NCBI GenBank assembly: GCA_964608095.1
Contig: CAZSMK010000007.1
Span: 1-27,263, forward strand
Direction of reading: 5' to 3'
DNA length: 27,263 nt
DNA from: CAZSMK01 sp964608095
GTDB taxonomy: Bacteria > Sumerlaeota > Sumerlaeia > MWCT01 > JAGHBZ01
Under the pieces are notes generated by a model that saw only the letters and a list, made by a program, of their open reading frames with translations, had not been told where the DNA came from and did no database searches. This document shows positions 1 to 7,712 of the stretch, in pieces. Numbering within the stretch: position 1 is the first letter of the stretch; each line of letters opens with the position of its first letter. Both the position numbers and the translations under genes were made by a program.

Positions 1-129
1 GTATTCGTATCTGATGCTACGTTCCCGATTTCGCGAATCGCTCCCCATAAATATACGTTATGGTTGTTTTTATTGACTTATGGAAGGCTTCGGCTTATCA
101 TACAGCTACGTTCTTTAAGGGAGGCAGCC

Positions 130-1029
130 ATGTATAGAACCATCGCCATAATCATCCTCTTGAGTCTGGCGGTCAGTGTTGTCGCCCAGGAGACGCCCGA
201 ATATTACAATTTTAAAGATGCGCAACGCCGGGCGGAATCCTTATGCAAAGAGGGTAAATGGGAAGAGGCAGTACAGGTTTACGACGAGATTTTGAGCCAC
301 GCCACCCCTGATTCCGAAGAATTCTTACAGGCAATGACAGCCAAGGGCACGTGCCTCAAACACGCCGGCAAGACAGAGAAAGCCGTTGATGTGTTCAGCC
401 GCGGTATCGATCTTTTGACTTCCGAGACGTACAGCGCGGTAAGATTTGAACGCAAAAATCCGGCTGACACCGTAACAGCAAAGTATGAGCTCGCCCTCAA
501 CCTCGTAACCGCTTACGAGGAACAGGGCGATATAGAAAAAGCAAAAAAGGCATTGCGTGAGGCGGGCGAGTTTATTAACGCCGCCGCAGTCGATGAACGA
601 CTCACACCGGAAGAACGTGCAGAGTTCCAACTCGCCCTTACCAATTATAACAAGAAGGCTGCGGAGTTTTACCTGGAGCAGGAAAATTTCGAAGATGCCC
701 TTGCACATTACGAAAAAGCCATGGGGCAGGCAGGCGAGGTCTTGAACTCGGAAGTTATCGAACAACTCCCCGATGAAGTCAAAAAAGAACAGATCCGCAG
801 CGAATATGATGTCCTCCAAAAAATTCGCTATCCGTTGAAAATGGCGCAGATTTATGAACAGAAAGGCGAGCGGGAAACCGCCCGACGACTCTATAAAGAA
901 GTCCGCCGCGCTGCTGATTACGCCCTGACCATGGATGTGTACGATAAAAACATGCCCGAGTTCCGTGAAGAACTTCAGGAGATCTTCGACCAGGTACAGA
1001 CAAAACTCAACGAGATGGAAATCTACTGA
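130..1029 (+). CDS. Secreted/periplasmic TPR-repeat protein
   Basis: A 299-residue protein. The frame is open from 64, but I chose the ATG at 130 because GGGAGG lies just upstream (about 120-125) and the protein then opens with a clean signal peptide (MYRTIAIIILLSLAVSVVAQ, cleavage near residue 20). The mature part is almost all helical. It shows TPR-like helix pairs at roughly residues 29-62, 67-100, 122-153, 173-205 and 237-267, for example KEGKWEEAVQVYDEIL and YLEQENFEDALAHYEKAM. TPR proteins act as protein-protein adaptors; no partner is visible here. The gene stands alone: a decayed IS begins about 80 nt after its stop, so any former downstream partner is lost. The TPR call is firm; the biological role is unknown. 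Confidence 0.85.
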   Translation: MYRTIAIIILLSLAVSVVAQETPEYYNFKDAQRRAESLCKEGKWEEAVQVYDEILSHATPDSEEFLQAMTAKGTCLKHAGKTEKAVDVFSRGIDLLTSETYSAVRFERKNPADTVTAKYELALNLVTAYEEQGDIEKAKKALREAGEFINAAAVDERLTPEERAEFQLALTNYNKKAAEFYLEQENFEDALAHYEKAMGQAGEVLNSEVIEQLPDEVKKEQIRSEYDVLQKIRYPLKMAQIYEQKGERETARRLYKEVRRAADYALTMDVYDKNMPEFREELQEIFDQVQTKLNEMEIY

Positions 1030-1110
1030 GCGAAGGGAAGTCGCCTACCCTACTGCGTCTTCAACTAAGCACCGACAAGGGAGTTCGCGCGGAAAAGAAC
1101 TGTTTTCTAA

Positions 1111-2000
1111 CTCAACTCATGTAAGTTTTCCCTTTATAATTTTAAATACAATAGATGAGTCAAGAGTATCATGAGCCGTTTTGTTCTTTGACATCGTTCA
1201 TATCGTCCCTGCTTTGGTGATATAGTTCCTTGAGGAATTGACCGAGTTCGCTGCGATCGAGATGGTTGTGAAGAGATTCGAAGAGTCGTTCAGAGTTTGC
1301 CTCATCCACTCCGACAAAGGTCATGAGCCAGAGGACAAAGTCACGTACGAATTGAGCGAGGATAAAGCGTTGTTTGGTCTCCCATACCTTGCGCAGTCTT
1401 CTTCACGCGTATAGACCTTCAAGTCCACCGGTACCATGCTATTATAATCCACCAGAAGCGAACTTACATAATAATGCCCTCATTTCCTCCAACCCTCACC
1501 ATGCTCATAATGGGTGCTGCAGAGTGCTATATGCTTGCCACTCTTCTCAACAAGAAGATCATCGATAGCCAGAGTCCCTCGGCGAGGCGAACTTTCGGCG
1601 AACCGCTCACGCTCTTTCTCAAGACGAAGTCTGTTCACCTCATCACTCTCCCACGTGCCGCGGGAAATACAACGGGTCAAATTACTCGAATCTGATACAT
1701 TAAACATCTTCATACTTATGCCTCGCGCTATCTTGTTGACCAATCCCATAAGCCCGGTAAGGTACTGTCCCGGATTCGCTCGCTCAGCCTTGTGGATATA
1801 CCTCTTAAATCGCTCAAGAAAGACATATGCTAATTTCGGCACCATCACAATCGGCACACACATACCATCTCTCCTGCACCTCCTTCCATACTGCAACACT
1901 ATTTTTATCAAGTCCGGAGAGCGTATTCAACTATGGTTTTTCAAAGAACACAATGGCTCGATTACTTCACATGTCAATCCAAAAAGTTACATAAGTTGAG
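1111..2000 (-). mobile_element. Degenerate IS4/IS701-like insertion sequence with terminal inverted repeats
   Basis: The ends match as inverted repeats: 1111-1130 reads CTCAACTCATGTAAGTTTTC and the reverse complement of 1981-2000 reads CTCAACTTATGTAACTTTTT, 17 of 20 identical. Between them, on the minus strand, lies a broken transposase (1169-1911). At about 890 bp the element is shorter than a typical 1.2-1.5 kb IS of this type, consistent with an internal deletion. No clean target-site duplication is visible: the flanks are ...TTCTAA on the left and ATTAAG... on the right. It lies between the TPR gene and the broken AlbA-type gene. Confidence 0.7.
1169..1911 (-). pseudogene. DDE transposase pseudogene (IS4/IS701-like)
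   Basis: The minus strand is open from 1911 to a stop at 1480. It encodes an N-terminal region typical of IS4/IS701-type transposases, with the motif LAIDDLLVEKSGKHI (first catalytic Asp) followed by HYEHGEG. Past the premature TGA the same frame continues with transposase-like residues (VSSLLVDYNSMVPVDLKVY). Near 1380 the reading changes frame and gives the C-terminal tail (ETKQRFILAQFVRDFVLWLM to KEQNGS), ending in TGA at 1169-1171. The middle of the DDE domain, which would carry the second Asp and the Glu, appears deleted. One nonsense codon, one frameshift and one deletion make it non-functional. The exact IS family is uncertain. Confidence 0.7.
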
Positions 2001-2060
2001 ATTAAGAACTTCCGAATATAAAGTTACCTCGGTGAACAAAGCGCCAGGGAATTTGAATGA

Positions 2061-3721
2061 ATGAAAAATACTTTGCCGAAAGAAGAGTCTTTAACAATTG
2101 AATTTAAAAGCGATTTGAGTTGTTTGCCTGACCGGGATCTGTTAAAAGAAATCGTTGGACTTGCCAATACTAATGGCGGAGTTCTTTATCTTGGAGTAGA
2201 AGATAACGGCCTTCCTACAGGCTTACACTCAAAACATTCTGATATCAGCAATCTACCTGCGCTAATTGCTAATCGCACATGTCCCTCACTTTTAATCGAA
2301 GTTTCCCTGCAGAATGTCCAGAATAAATCCATAGCGGTTATTCATGTTCCCAAATCCAGAACATTAATCGCTACTTCCGATGGAAAGATTGTTCGACGCA
2401 GAATAATGTCTGATGGCAAACCGGAAACAGTTCCGTTTTATCCACACGAACATTCTCAGCGCTCATCGTCCTTGGGATTAATTGATCAATCTGCTTTACC
2501 AATTCTGGAATCAACCTCGAAGGATTTAAATCCGCTGGAACGAGAGCGACTACGTCAAATAATTCTCCGCTATGGTGGGGAAAAACACTATTACATTTGT
2601 CCGACGATGAATTGGACGGAGCTCTTGGATTGACAATAACAGTAGAGAATGTCCGTCGACCAACATTGGCAGGCTTACTTCTCCTGGGATATGAAGAGGT
2701 TATTCGTCGCTTTATTCCTGCTCACGAGACGGCATTTCAAGTAATGGACGGCGTTACCGTTAAAGTAAACAACTTCTATCACAGCCCCCTCCTAAAAACC
2801 TTTGATATCATCATGCCGTCGTTTGAAGCATATCTTGAAGAAGAAGAAATTCAGGATGGTTTGTTTCGTATTCCTGTTCCAAATTATGATAAACGAGCAT
2901 TTCGCGAGGCTTTGATTAACGCTTTGATACACAGGGATTATAGCCGTTTAGGTTCTGTTCATGTGCGTTTGGAAAACGATGGGATGACAATATCCAATCC
3001 CGGGGGATTTGTTGAAGGAGTTACTCTTGCAAATTTGTTGACTACAGAACCACGACCGAGAAATCCCTTATTAGCTGATATTGTAAAACGTATTGGTTTG
3101 GCCGAGCGTACCGGTCGAGGAATCGACCTGATTTATCAGGGTCTGTTGCGTTTTGGCCGGCCTTAGCCCGATTACTCTCGCTCTGATTACTCATCCGTCA
3201 TTTTGCGGATAAGCAATACTGCAGCCGATATCGAATTCTTAAAAATAGTCCTTCACCAAGAAGAACGAATGGGAAAACCAATGCCTGTAAACAGTCTTAT
3301 TGTTTTAGCCCGTCTTCGTGAGGAACGCCGCTTGAAGATCTCCGACATTGCAGAAAGCATCCAACAAAGCGAGATGGATGCAAGAAAAACAGTAGAAAAA
3401 CTTGTGGAAAGCGGGCTTATCGAAGCTCATGGTTCCGGGCGAGGTCGTTCATACACACTTAGTGCAAGAATTTATCGTGCAAGAGGACAGAAAGCCGATT
3501 ACATCAGGCAGGTAGGTTTCGAGTCTATTCAGCAAGAACAGATGGTTATGCAATATATTGAAAAGCACGGTCATATCAAACGCGCAGAGGTAATTGAATT
3601 ATATCGGATAACGAAAGATCAAGCCGCAAAACTCCTTCAAAAGTTAAAAAGGTCACATAAAATCGTTATGAAAGGACAGAAAAAAGGAGCGTATTATGAA
3701 CTTCCCAAAATGGATTTATGA
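2061..3721 (+). pseudogene. AlbA_2/Schlafen-type ATP-binding transcriptional regulator, broken by a frameshift and an amber stop
   Basis: The first segment (from 2061) carries the AlbA_2 signature: ESLTIEFKSDL, then IVGLANTNGGVLYLGVEDNG. A one-base loss at the G4A5 run (2577-2585) ends it at 2633. The -1 frame continues the protein with LSDDELDGALGLTI and a GHKL/HATPase_c_4-like core (REALINALIHRDYS, NDGMTISNPGGF, GLAERTGRGIDLI). At 3164-3166 an in-frame TAG interrupts RFGRP-PDYSRSD. The same frame then continues to 3721 with a winged-helix-like C-terminus (LKISDIAESIQQSEMDARK). Joined, the product would be about 553 residues, normal for this family of DNA-binding regulators. The ATG has AGGGA 10 nt upstream. 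Codon use is more AT-rich than in the genes to the right, consistent with transferred DNA. Sequencing error could explain one lesion but less easily both. Confidence 0.8.
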
Positions 3722-3864
3722 GCCTCTGGCTCAAATATATGTGCCCGGCTCATAAAATATTAAAATAAGTCCGAGAAAAGAATGTTTACCACTGAAAAAT
3801 ATATGGTTACGAATCAAAGAGACTCTTTAACAAGGATGTTTTACGGTTTATATCTACTATCAAT

Positions 3865-3981
3865 ATGTCGATAAAAAAAGATTTATCGATATATTTCGAA
3901 TATATGTTTATGAAAACGACCGGTTATTATAAGGAAAGTTATAGTGAAGAAATAAAAAATAAATACGTAGGACATATGTAA
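3865..3981 (+). CDS. Small AT-rich ORF overlapping the SIR2-like stub; possible C-terminal remnant
   Basis: A 38-residue reading frame (MSIKKDLSIYFEYMF to KYVGHM). The frame is open from about 3796 without an earlier ATG, so it may be the 3' end of a longer gene whose start is gone. Its TAA (3979-3981) overlaps the ATG of the next frame at 3981, the kind of overlap seen between translationally coupled genes. No family is recognised. It may be chance: the stretch is AT-rich and short. Confidence 0.25.
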   Translation: MSIKKDLSIYFEYMFMKTTGYYKESYSEEIKNKYVGHM

Positions 3982-4150
3982 TGACACGATTAAAAGATTC
4001 TACAATCAAACCTAATTTGACTAAACGCCATTTCGTACTGCTTGGTGCAGGAGCAAGTGTAGCTGCATTTCCGAAGGGAGATAAAAACGGAAAAAGCCTC
4101 CCTTGATGGAGATCTTTGCGCACTGGTGGGCAGGTTTGGACGAGTGGCTG
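3981..4150 (+). pseudogene. N-terminal stub of a SIR2-like (NAD-binding) protein
   Basis: From the ATG at 3981 the frame reads KRHFVLLGAGASVAAFPKGD and then KNGKSLP before a TGA at 4104-4106. The HFVLLGAGAS pattern followed by a PxGDxNGxxLP segment is the N-terminal NAD-binding motif I associate with bacterial SIR2-like proteins, some of which act in phage defence. Shifting the frame at the CTCCCTTGATGG stretch restores LPLMEIFAHWWAGLDEWLELL, which reads on to about 4150, so a frameshift is likely. After that the similarity stops and the oppositely oriented gene ending at 4157 begins. The rest of the protein (normally hundreds of residues) is missing. Assigned from motif memory only. Confidence 0.45.
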
Positions 4151-4156
4151 GAATTA

Positions 4157-4420
4157 TTAATACAACTCTACAATGCCTTCCATTTCATGAAGCCTGCGGT
4201 GTCCGTCTACTCCTCCCTCCGCCGCTTTGTCCTCTTCCTCTATATCCATCGTTGTAGTCTCAACTTCCTCTTCTTCTGCCTCGTGTTGCATCCTGTAACT
4301 CGTATAGGCATAGTACCCCATAAGAATCATAATAGTGACGACAAGAATAGCTATCATTTTGCCTATCATTGATTTTCCCGAGTGAACCGCGCGGGGACTT
4401 ATATAATGCTGATAGTTCAT
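4157..4420 (-). CDS. Small single-pass membrane protein with acidic tail
   Basis: An 87-residue protein with one predicted membrane segment at residues 19-40 (IGKMIAILVVTIMILMGYYA) and a strongly acidic, Glu-rich stretch at about 46-68. The ATG at 4420 has AGGGA about 9 nt upstream; an internal Met at residue 18 is an alternative start right before the membrane helix. The basic N-terminus (KSMIGK) and acidic C-terminus predict N-in/C-out topology. No family is recognised. It is transcribed toward the SIR2-like stub and ends where that similarity stops, so it may mark the incoming edge of a rearrangement. Confidence 0.45.
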   Translation of the reverse strand: MNYQHYISPRAVHSGKSMIGKMIAILVVTIMILMGYYAYTSYRMQHEAEEEEVETTTMDIEEEDKAAEGGVDGHRRLHEMEGIVELY

Positions 4421-5037
4421 TTTTACTTATCCCTGAAAAGTCTTCTCAAATATTCCGCTACTTTATATAAAACAAAGCTCAGGCGCAATGAAAAATAAGT
4501 GGACTGCAACTCTATAACAGCAACGTGTTTGTCGCTGTACTCTGAAAGATTATGGGACTATGTGTGAAGAACATGAGGATTACGACAGAATCGAAGGTGT
4601 ACTGTGCTAATGCTGAATCTAATGAAGTTGCATCGTTATAATATGTGTTTCCGCGTGTGATGTCAGTTGTTCTGCACTTAAAGTACCTACTATACCCAGC
4701 CCAATGGTTATAATGCGCCAGTAGCGGATATGGGTCCTTGATAAAAAAACAAAAAAACGTAAGCCCTGACAGGGCGAAGTATACTATGTATAACACGACA
4801 AGTTTTTTGAAACGGGCCTAGCTGAGCGACGAGTCGAGGAATCTTCTCACGTGACCATTCAGGCGGCTCTCCTCCATTGTTCCTCAGACGCCAGCGAAGA
4901 GTCCTTTAACCGGTTGTAACTCTCAGGAATATGGTGGGAAGGAATTCGGAGAAGATAAAAAGTATTATATCTTTATGCTTTTTTTTAAATACACCAAAGA
5001 AGAGAAAGAGAAGAGAAAAAACCGGTCAAAAGTAATC
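4421..5037. other. Gene-poor stretch (617 bp)
   Basis: No reading frame here is convincing on either strand. The longest minus-strand frame (4512-4796) is crossed by a strong terminator-like hairpin and by two T7 runs, and lacks an RBS. The only clear feature is the leftward terminator at 4743-4775. If leftward transcription from the HTH gene (stop at 5038) runs to that terminator, it would have a roughly 260-nt 3' UTR. Confidence 0.5.
4743..4775 (-). terminator. Rho-independent terminator for leftward transcription
   Basis: On the minus strand, GCCCTGTCAGGGC (4763-4775) folds into a GC-rich hairpin and is followed by TTACG and two T7 tracts separated by a G (down to 4743). It lies 260 nt downstream of the HTH gene ending at 5038, the only leftward gene before it. 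Confidence 0.6.
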
Positions 5038-5238
5038 TCACGACCACCCCTCTTGCTTTTTTACCCTCAAAACTTCGTCAATGTTGGCTCGTGTCCATAA
5101 TCGGCGCCCCTCGGGATCTCGTTTGATCTTTTTATCGTCGATAATGTTATTTCGTAACCACAGAGTCAGCATTGTTTGATTCAGACCGGTCTTTTCCGCA
5201 ACTTCCTGTGTCGAATAAAACTTTTTTGCAGCACTCAT
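5038..5238 (-). CDS. Small MerR/excisionase-type helix-turn-helix protein
   Basis: A 66-residue protein that is almost entirely a winged HTH of the MerR/HTH_17 type: FYSTQEVAEKTGLNQTMLTLWLR (residues 7-29) forms the HTH, and DPEGRRLWTRANIDEVLRVKK (residues 41-61) forms the wing and following helix. There is no effector-binding domain, so it resembles excisionase-like or small MerR DNA-binding proteins. The start at 5238 has GGAAAGG about 6 nt upstream. It is divergent from hpt, with 288 nt between them that hold an 11-bp inverted repeat. The fold is confident; the target is unknown. Confidence 0.75.
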   Translation of the reverse strand: MSAAKKFYSTQEVAEKTGLNQTMLTLWLRNNIIDDKKIKRDPEGRRLWTRANIDEVLRVKKQEGWS

Positions 5239-5396
5239 GATTGACCTTTCCTAAATACCTTTCAGCCCTTATTGATTTTCTCTTACTAAACTCTCTTTAA
5301 AAACGCCCATGTACACGACGTCTTTTTACCACTCGCCCTTTCGAAAAAAATCACCTTCCCTTACTTTCGGCTCTTGAATAGTTATTTCAGATTACT

Positions 5397-5441
5397 CACA
5401 ATGAAAAAGTCAATTTTATTTTAACGTATATTTTCATTGTG
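5397..5441. repeat. 11-bp perfect inverted repeat between HTH gene and hpt
   Basis: CACAATGAAAA (5397-5407) and TTTTCATTGTG (5431-5441) are exact inverted copies separated by 23 nt. It is AT-rich and not followed by a T tract, so it looks more like a protein-binding site than a terminator. It lies between two divergent genes, 27 nt upstream of the predicted hpt -35 element. Confidence 0.45.
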
Positions 5442-5467
5442 TGCAAGGGGAAATCTCTACAAAACAT

Positions 5468-5497
5468 TTGAAGAGCGGATAGGACAGGTCATATAGT
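5468..5497 (+). promoter_or_regulatory. Predicted sigma70-like promoter of hpt
   Basis: TTGAAG (5468-5473) and TATAGT (5492-5497) are separated by 18 nt, giving 4/6 and 5/6 matches to TTGACA/TATAAT. Transcription would begin around 5503-5505, leaving a short leader before the RBS (AAAAGGGGAC) and the ATG at 5527. Confidence 0.4.
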
Positions 5498-5526
5498 GTC
5501 TGCATACACAAAAAAAAGGGGACCTG

Positions 5527-6072
5527 ATGTCATCTGAAGCAGATATTAAAAAAATCCTCATCAACAAGGAACAGATACAGGAAAAGATAACAGAGCTTGC
5601 GGAACAAATTTCAAAAGATTATGCGAAGGGCGATCTGGTTTTGATCTCCATTCTCAAGGGTGGATTGATCTTCCTCGCGGATTTATCGCGTAAACTCTCT
5701 ATCGAGCACACTTTTGATATGGTCGGCGCGATGAGTTACGGACATTCAATGACTTCATCAGGTAAGGTAATTATAACCAAAGATATCGACATCGATATCA
5801 GTGGGAAAGACGTCCTCCTTATTGAGGACATTTACGACACGGGATTGACGTTAAAAGCGGTTAAAGACCTTATCCAGCTCCATGCACCCCGGAGTATCGA
5901 GGTGTGTGTGCTTCTTGAAAAGGAGAAGGGGAACAGATCAGCGCCGATACCAATAAAGTACGTAGGATTTAGTGTACCTGATGTTTTTGTGGTGGGATAC
6001 GGGCTTGATTTTGATGAAAAATATAGAAATCTCGAATATATCGGTATTCTCAAGGAATCGGTCTATAAATAA
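5527..6072 (+). CDS. hpt: Hypoxanthine phosphoribosyltransferase
   Basis: A 181-residue cytosolic purine-salvage enzyme that joins hypoxanthine (usually also guanine) to PRPP to make IMP/GMP. The PRPP-binding loop is seen as VLLIEDIYDTGLTLKAV (about residues 98-114), including the acidic pair and DTG. The upstream ISILKGGLIFLADL (about 41-54) is the PPi-binding LKGG loop. The C-terminal FVVGYGLDFDEKYRNL carries the VGYGLD purine-site motif. Length is typical (170-190). An AAAAGGGGAC ribosome-binding site precedes the ATG. An SGNH hydrolase follows after 12 nt in the same frame, so the two are probably co-transcribed and coupled, although the functions are not obviously related. Confidence 0.95.
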   Translation: MSSEADIKKILINKEQIQEKITELAEQISKDYAKGDLVLISILKGGLIFLADLSRKLSIEHTFDMVGAMSYGHSMTSSGKVIITKDIDIDISGKDVLLIEDIYDTGLTLKAVKDLIQLHAPRSIEVCVLLEKEKGNRSAPIPIKYVGFSVPDVFVVGYGLDFDEKYRNLEYIGILKESVYK

Positions 6073-6084
6073 CTATGCTCCCGG

Positions 6085-7659
6085 TTGTATAACGTATTGG
6101 CACAAGAGAAAGAAAATAAAAAGATACGCATCTCGCCTGCTAAAATAGTATTGTTTATTTTACTTGCTGTTGTGTTGACTCTCGCCCTTATCGAGTTATC
6201 CCTCCGTGTATTGGGCTTCAATTCATACCAGATAGATTTCAGTGTATACCGGAACGTCCCGGGTGATATAACGCCGCGTCAGAACATCACGTGGCATCTT
6301 AAGTATATCGACCAATCGTTTGAAATAAGCATCAATGAACAGGGATTTCGAAATCCGGGTAAGCTGACTCACGACGCACTTTTTCGCGTCCTATGTCTCG
6401 GTGATTCCTCAACCATGGGATACGGTATGGATGATGACGAGACCTATCCGGCACGACTTGCTTCCTTCCGGGCTCTTTCGTTTCCCCACAAGATCGATGT
6501 CCTCAACGCCGGCACTATCGGCTATACAATCGATGATGAGCTCGACTACCTGGTGGAGAAGGGATTCGCGTATGCTCCGGACGTTGTAGTGCTCGAGATT
6601 TTTTTTAATGACGTAATCGAAAAAATTACGAGAGAACGTGTCACGCAGCGCGATTTCAGAAAAAAGAGCGTACCCTACACGCCACTGAAAAGCCTTCTCC
6701 TTAAATCTGCGTTTTATCATCTCCTGCGGAACATAAGCGTGCAGGTGCTGATCCGGCTTGGACGCTATTTCCCTGAAAATCCTTTTGACAAAGCCGACCT
6801 TGCCCTTAATCCCGAAAAATATCCTGATGGATGGAACGCCTTTGACCAAAAACTGAAAACCTTCATTGAAACCGTAAAAAAACATAAGATTGACCTTATC
6901 GTGGTCATAAGTCCGGACAAGTATCAGCTCTATGAGTGGGGATATCCCCTTTACGCTCTCGAGGGTGTCCGGGGATTTCAGGATCATATTATCTCCATTC
7001 TCGATGAAGAAGAAATCGAATATGTCGACTTGATGCCGGTCTTTGCAGAATGCATGGACTACAACAACGCCCTGTTCGTAACCTACGGCATGTACGACGA
7101 ACACCAGAGCGAAATCGGACAACTGATAAAGGCTGAAGAGGTGAATAAAAAACTCGAGATCTTGATGGAGCGAAGAGGCGTGTCCAGCCTGTATGAACGG
7201 TTTGATACCGCAGAGGTACAGACAGCCGGCGGAGAAGGAGGCGCATATCAAGCGCGCAAATGGATTTCCGATGATGACGTCGTAGGAATCGCACTCGAGG
7301 GTAACGTCACTCTGACATACGACCATGTCCAGCTCGGCGATAACCCGGCGCTTATTTCCGGCGTTGACCTTCCCTGGTGGACTGAATCCTATCTTCAAGA
7401 TTGTACCATGAAGTATCAGATAGCGGTCGTCGATGGTGAAACCTCTGCAAGCGCTTCCATTTTCACGTATGAGTACGATAGCAGAAAGAATGACGTTGAG
7501 CTGCCGGAAGAAAAAAACATATCGCTCTCTGAATGGAAACAAAAAGCGATTGACTTATCACTCTCGCTTACCTGGAAGCCACTCACCGAAGCGAGGGCAA
7601 AGGACCCACCACCGCGCCTTTTTATCTCATCCCCCCTTATCATGAACAACAAGCCTTGA
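6085..7659 (+). CDS. Membrane-anchored SGNH/GDSL hydrolase
   Basis: A 524-residue protein with an N-terminal anchor (about 19-38, KIVLFILLAVVLTLALIELS) and an SGNH esterase domain outside the membrane (about 100-350). The motifs are LCLGDSSTMGYG (block I, Ser108), LNAGTIGYT (block II, Gly143), EIFFND (block III, Asn175) and MYDEHQSEIG (block V, His340, with Asp338 two residues before it instead of the usual three). Such enzymes often remove acyl groups from surface polysaccharides. Residues 370-524 form an extra beta-rich domain that I do not recognise. No ATG precedes the anchor, so the start is TTG at 6085 or possibly TTG at 6097. There is no clear SD, and translation probably depends on termination-reinitiation after hpt. 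Confidence 0.85.
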   Translation: MYNVLAQEKENKKIRISPAKIVLFILLAVVLTLALIELSLRVLGFNSYQIDFSVYRNVPGDITPRQNITWHLKYIDQSFEISINEQGFRNPGKLTHDALFRVLCLGDSSTMGYGMDDDETYPARLASFRALSFPHKIDVLNAGTIGYTIDDELDYLVEKGFAYAPDVVVLEIFFNDVIEKITRERVTQRDFRKKSVPYTPLKSLLLKSAFYHLLRNISVQVLIRLGRYFPENPFDKADLALNPEKYPDGWNAFDQKLKTFIETVKKHKIDLIVVISPDKYQLYEWGYPLYALEGVRGFQDHIISILDEEEIEYVDLMPVFAECMDYNNALFVTYGMYDEHQSEIGQLIKAEEVNKKLEILMERRGVSSLYERFDTAEVQTAGGEGGAYQARKWISDDDVVGIALEGNVTLTYDHVQLGDNPALISGVDLPWWTESYLQDCTMKYQIAVVDGETSASASIFTYEYDSRKNDVELPEEKNISLSEWKQKAIDLSLSLTWKPLTEARAKDPPPRLFISSPLIMNNKP

Positions 7660-7712
7660 GGATAAAAGTACATCCCGACCTACGGAAAAGCCTTATTTTT
7701 TAATATAGCGCC

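Noticed and set aside
1514..1999. Plus-strand 161-codon frame
   Set aside because: It lies opposite the transposase pseudogene, whose motifs are clear on the minus strand.
2577..2585. Programmed -1 frameshift at G4A5
   Set aside because: The run is not a standard X XXY YYZ slippery heptamer in the zero frame, no downstream stimulator is evident, and the gene has a second lesion (TAG at 3164).
4512..4796. Minus-strand 94-codon frame with hydrophobic start
   Set aside because: It contains the terminator hairpin and T7 tracts (4743-4775), has no RBS, and the rest shows no protein-like pattern.
6409..7542. Long minus-strand frame (377 codons) opposite the SGNH hydrolase
   Set aside because: The plus strand encodes a complete SGNH enzyme with all motifs; the antisense frame has no recognisable domain.
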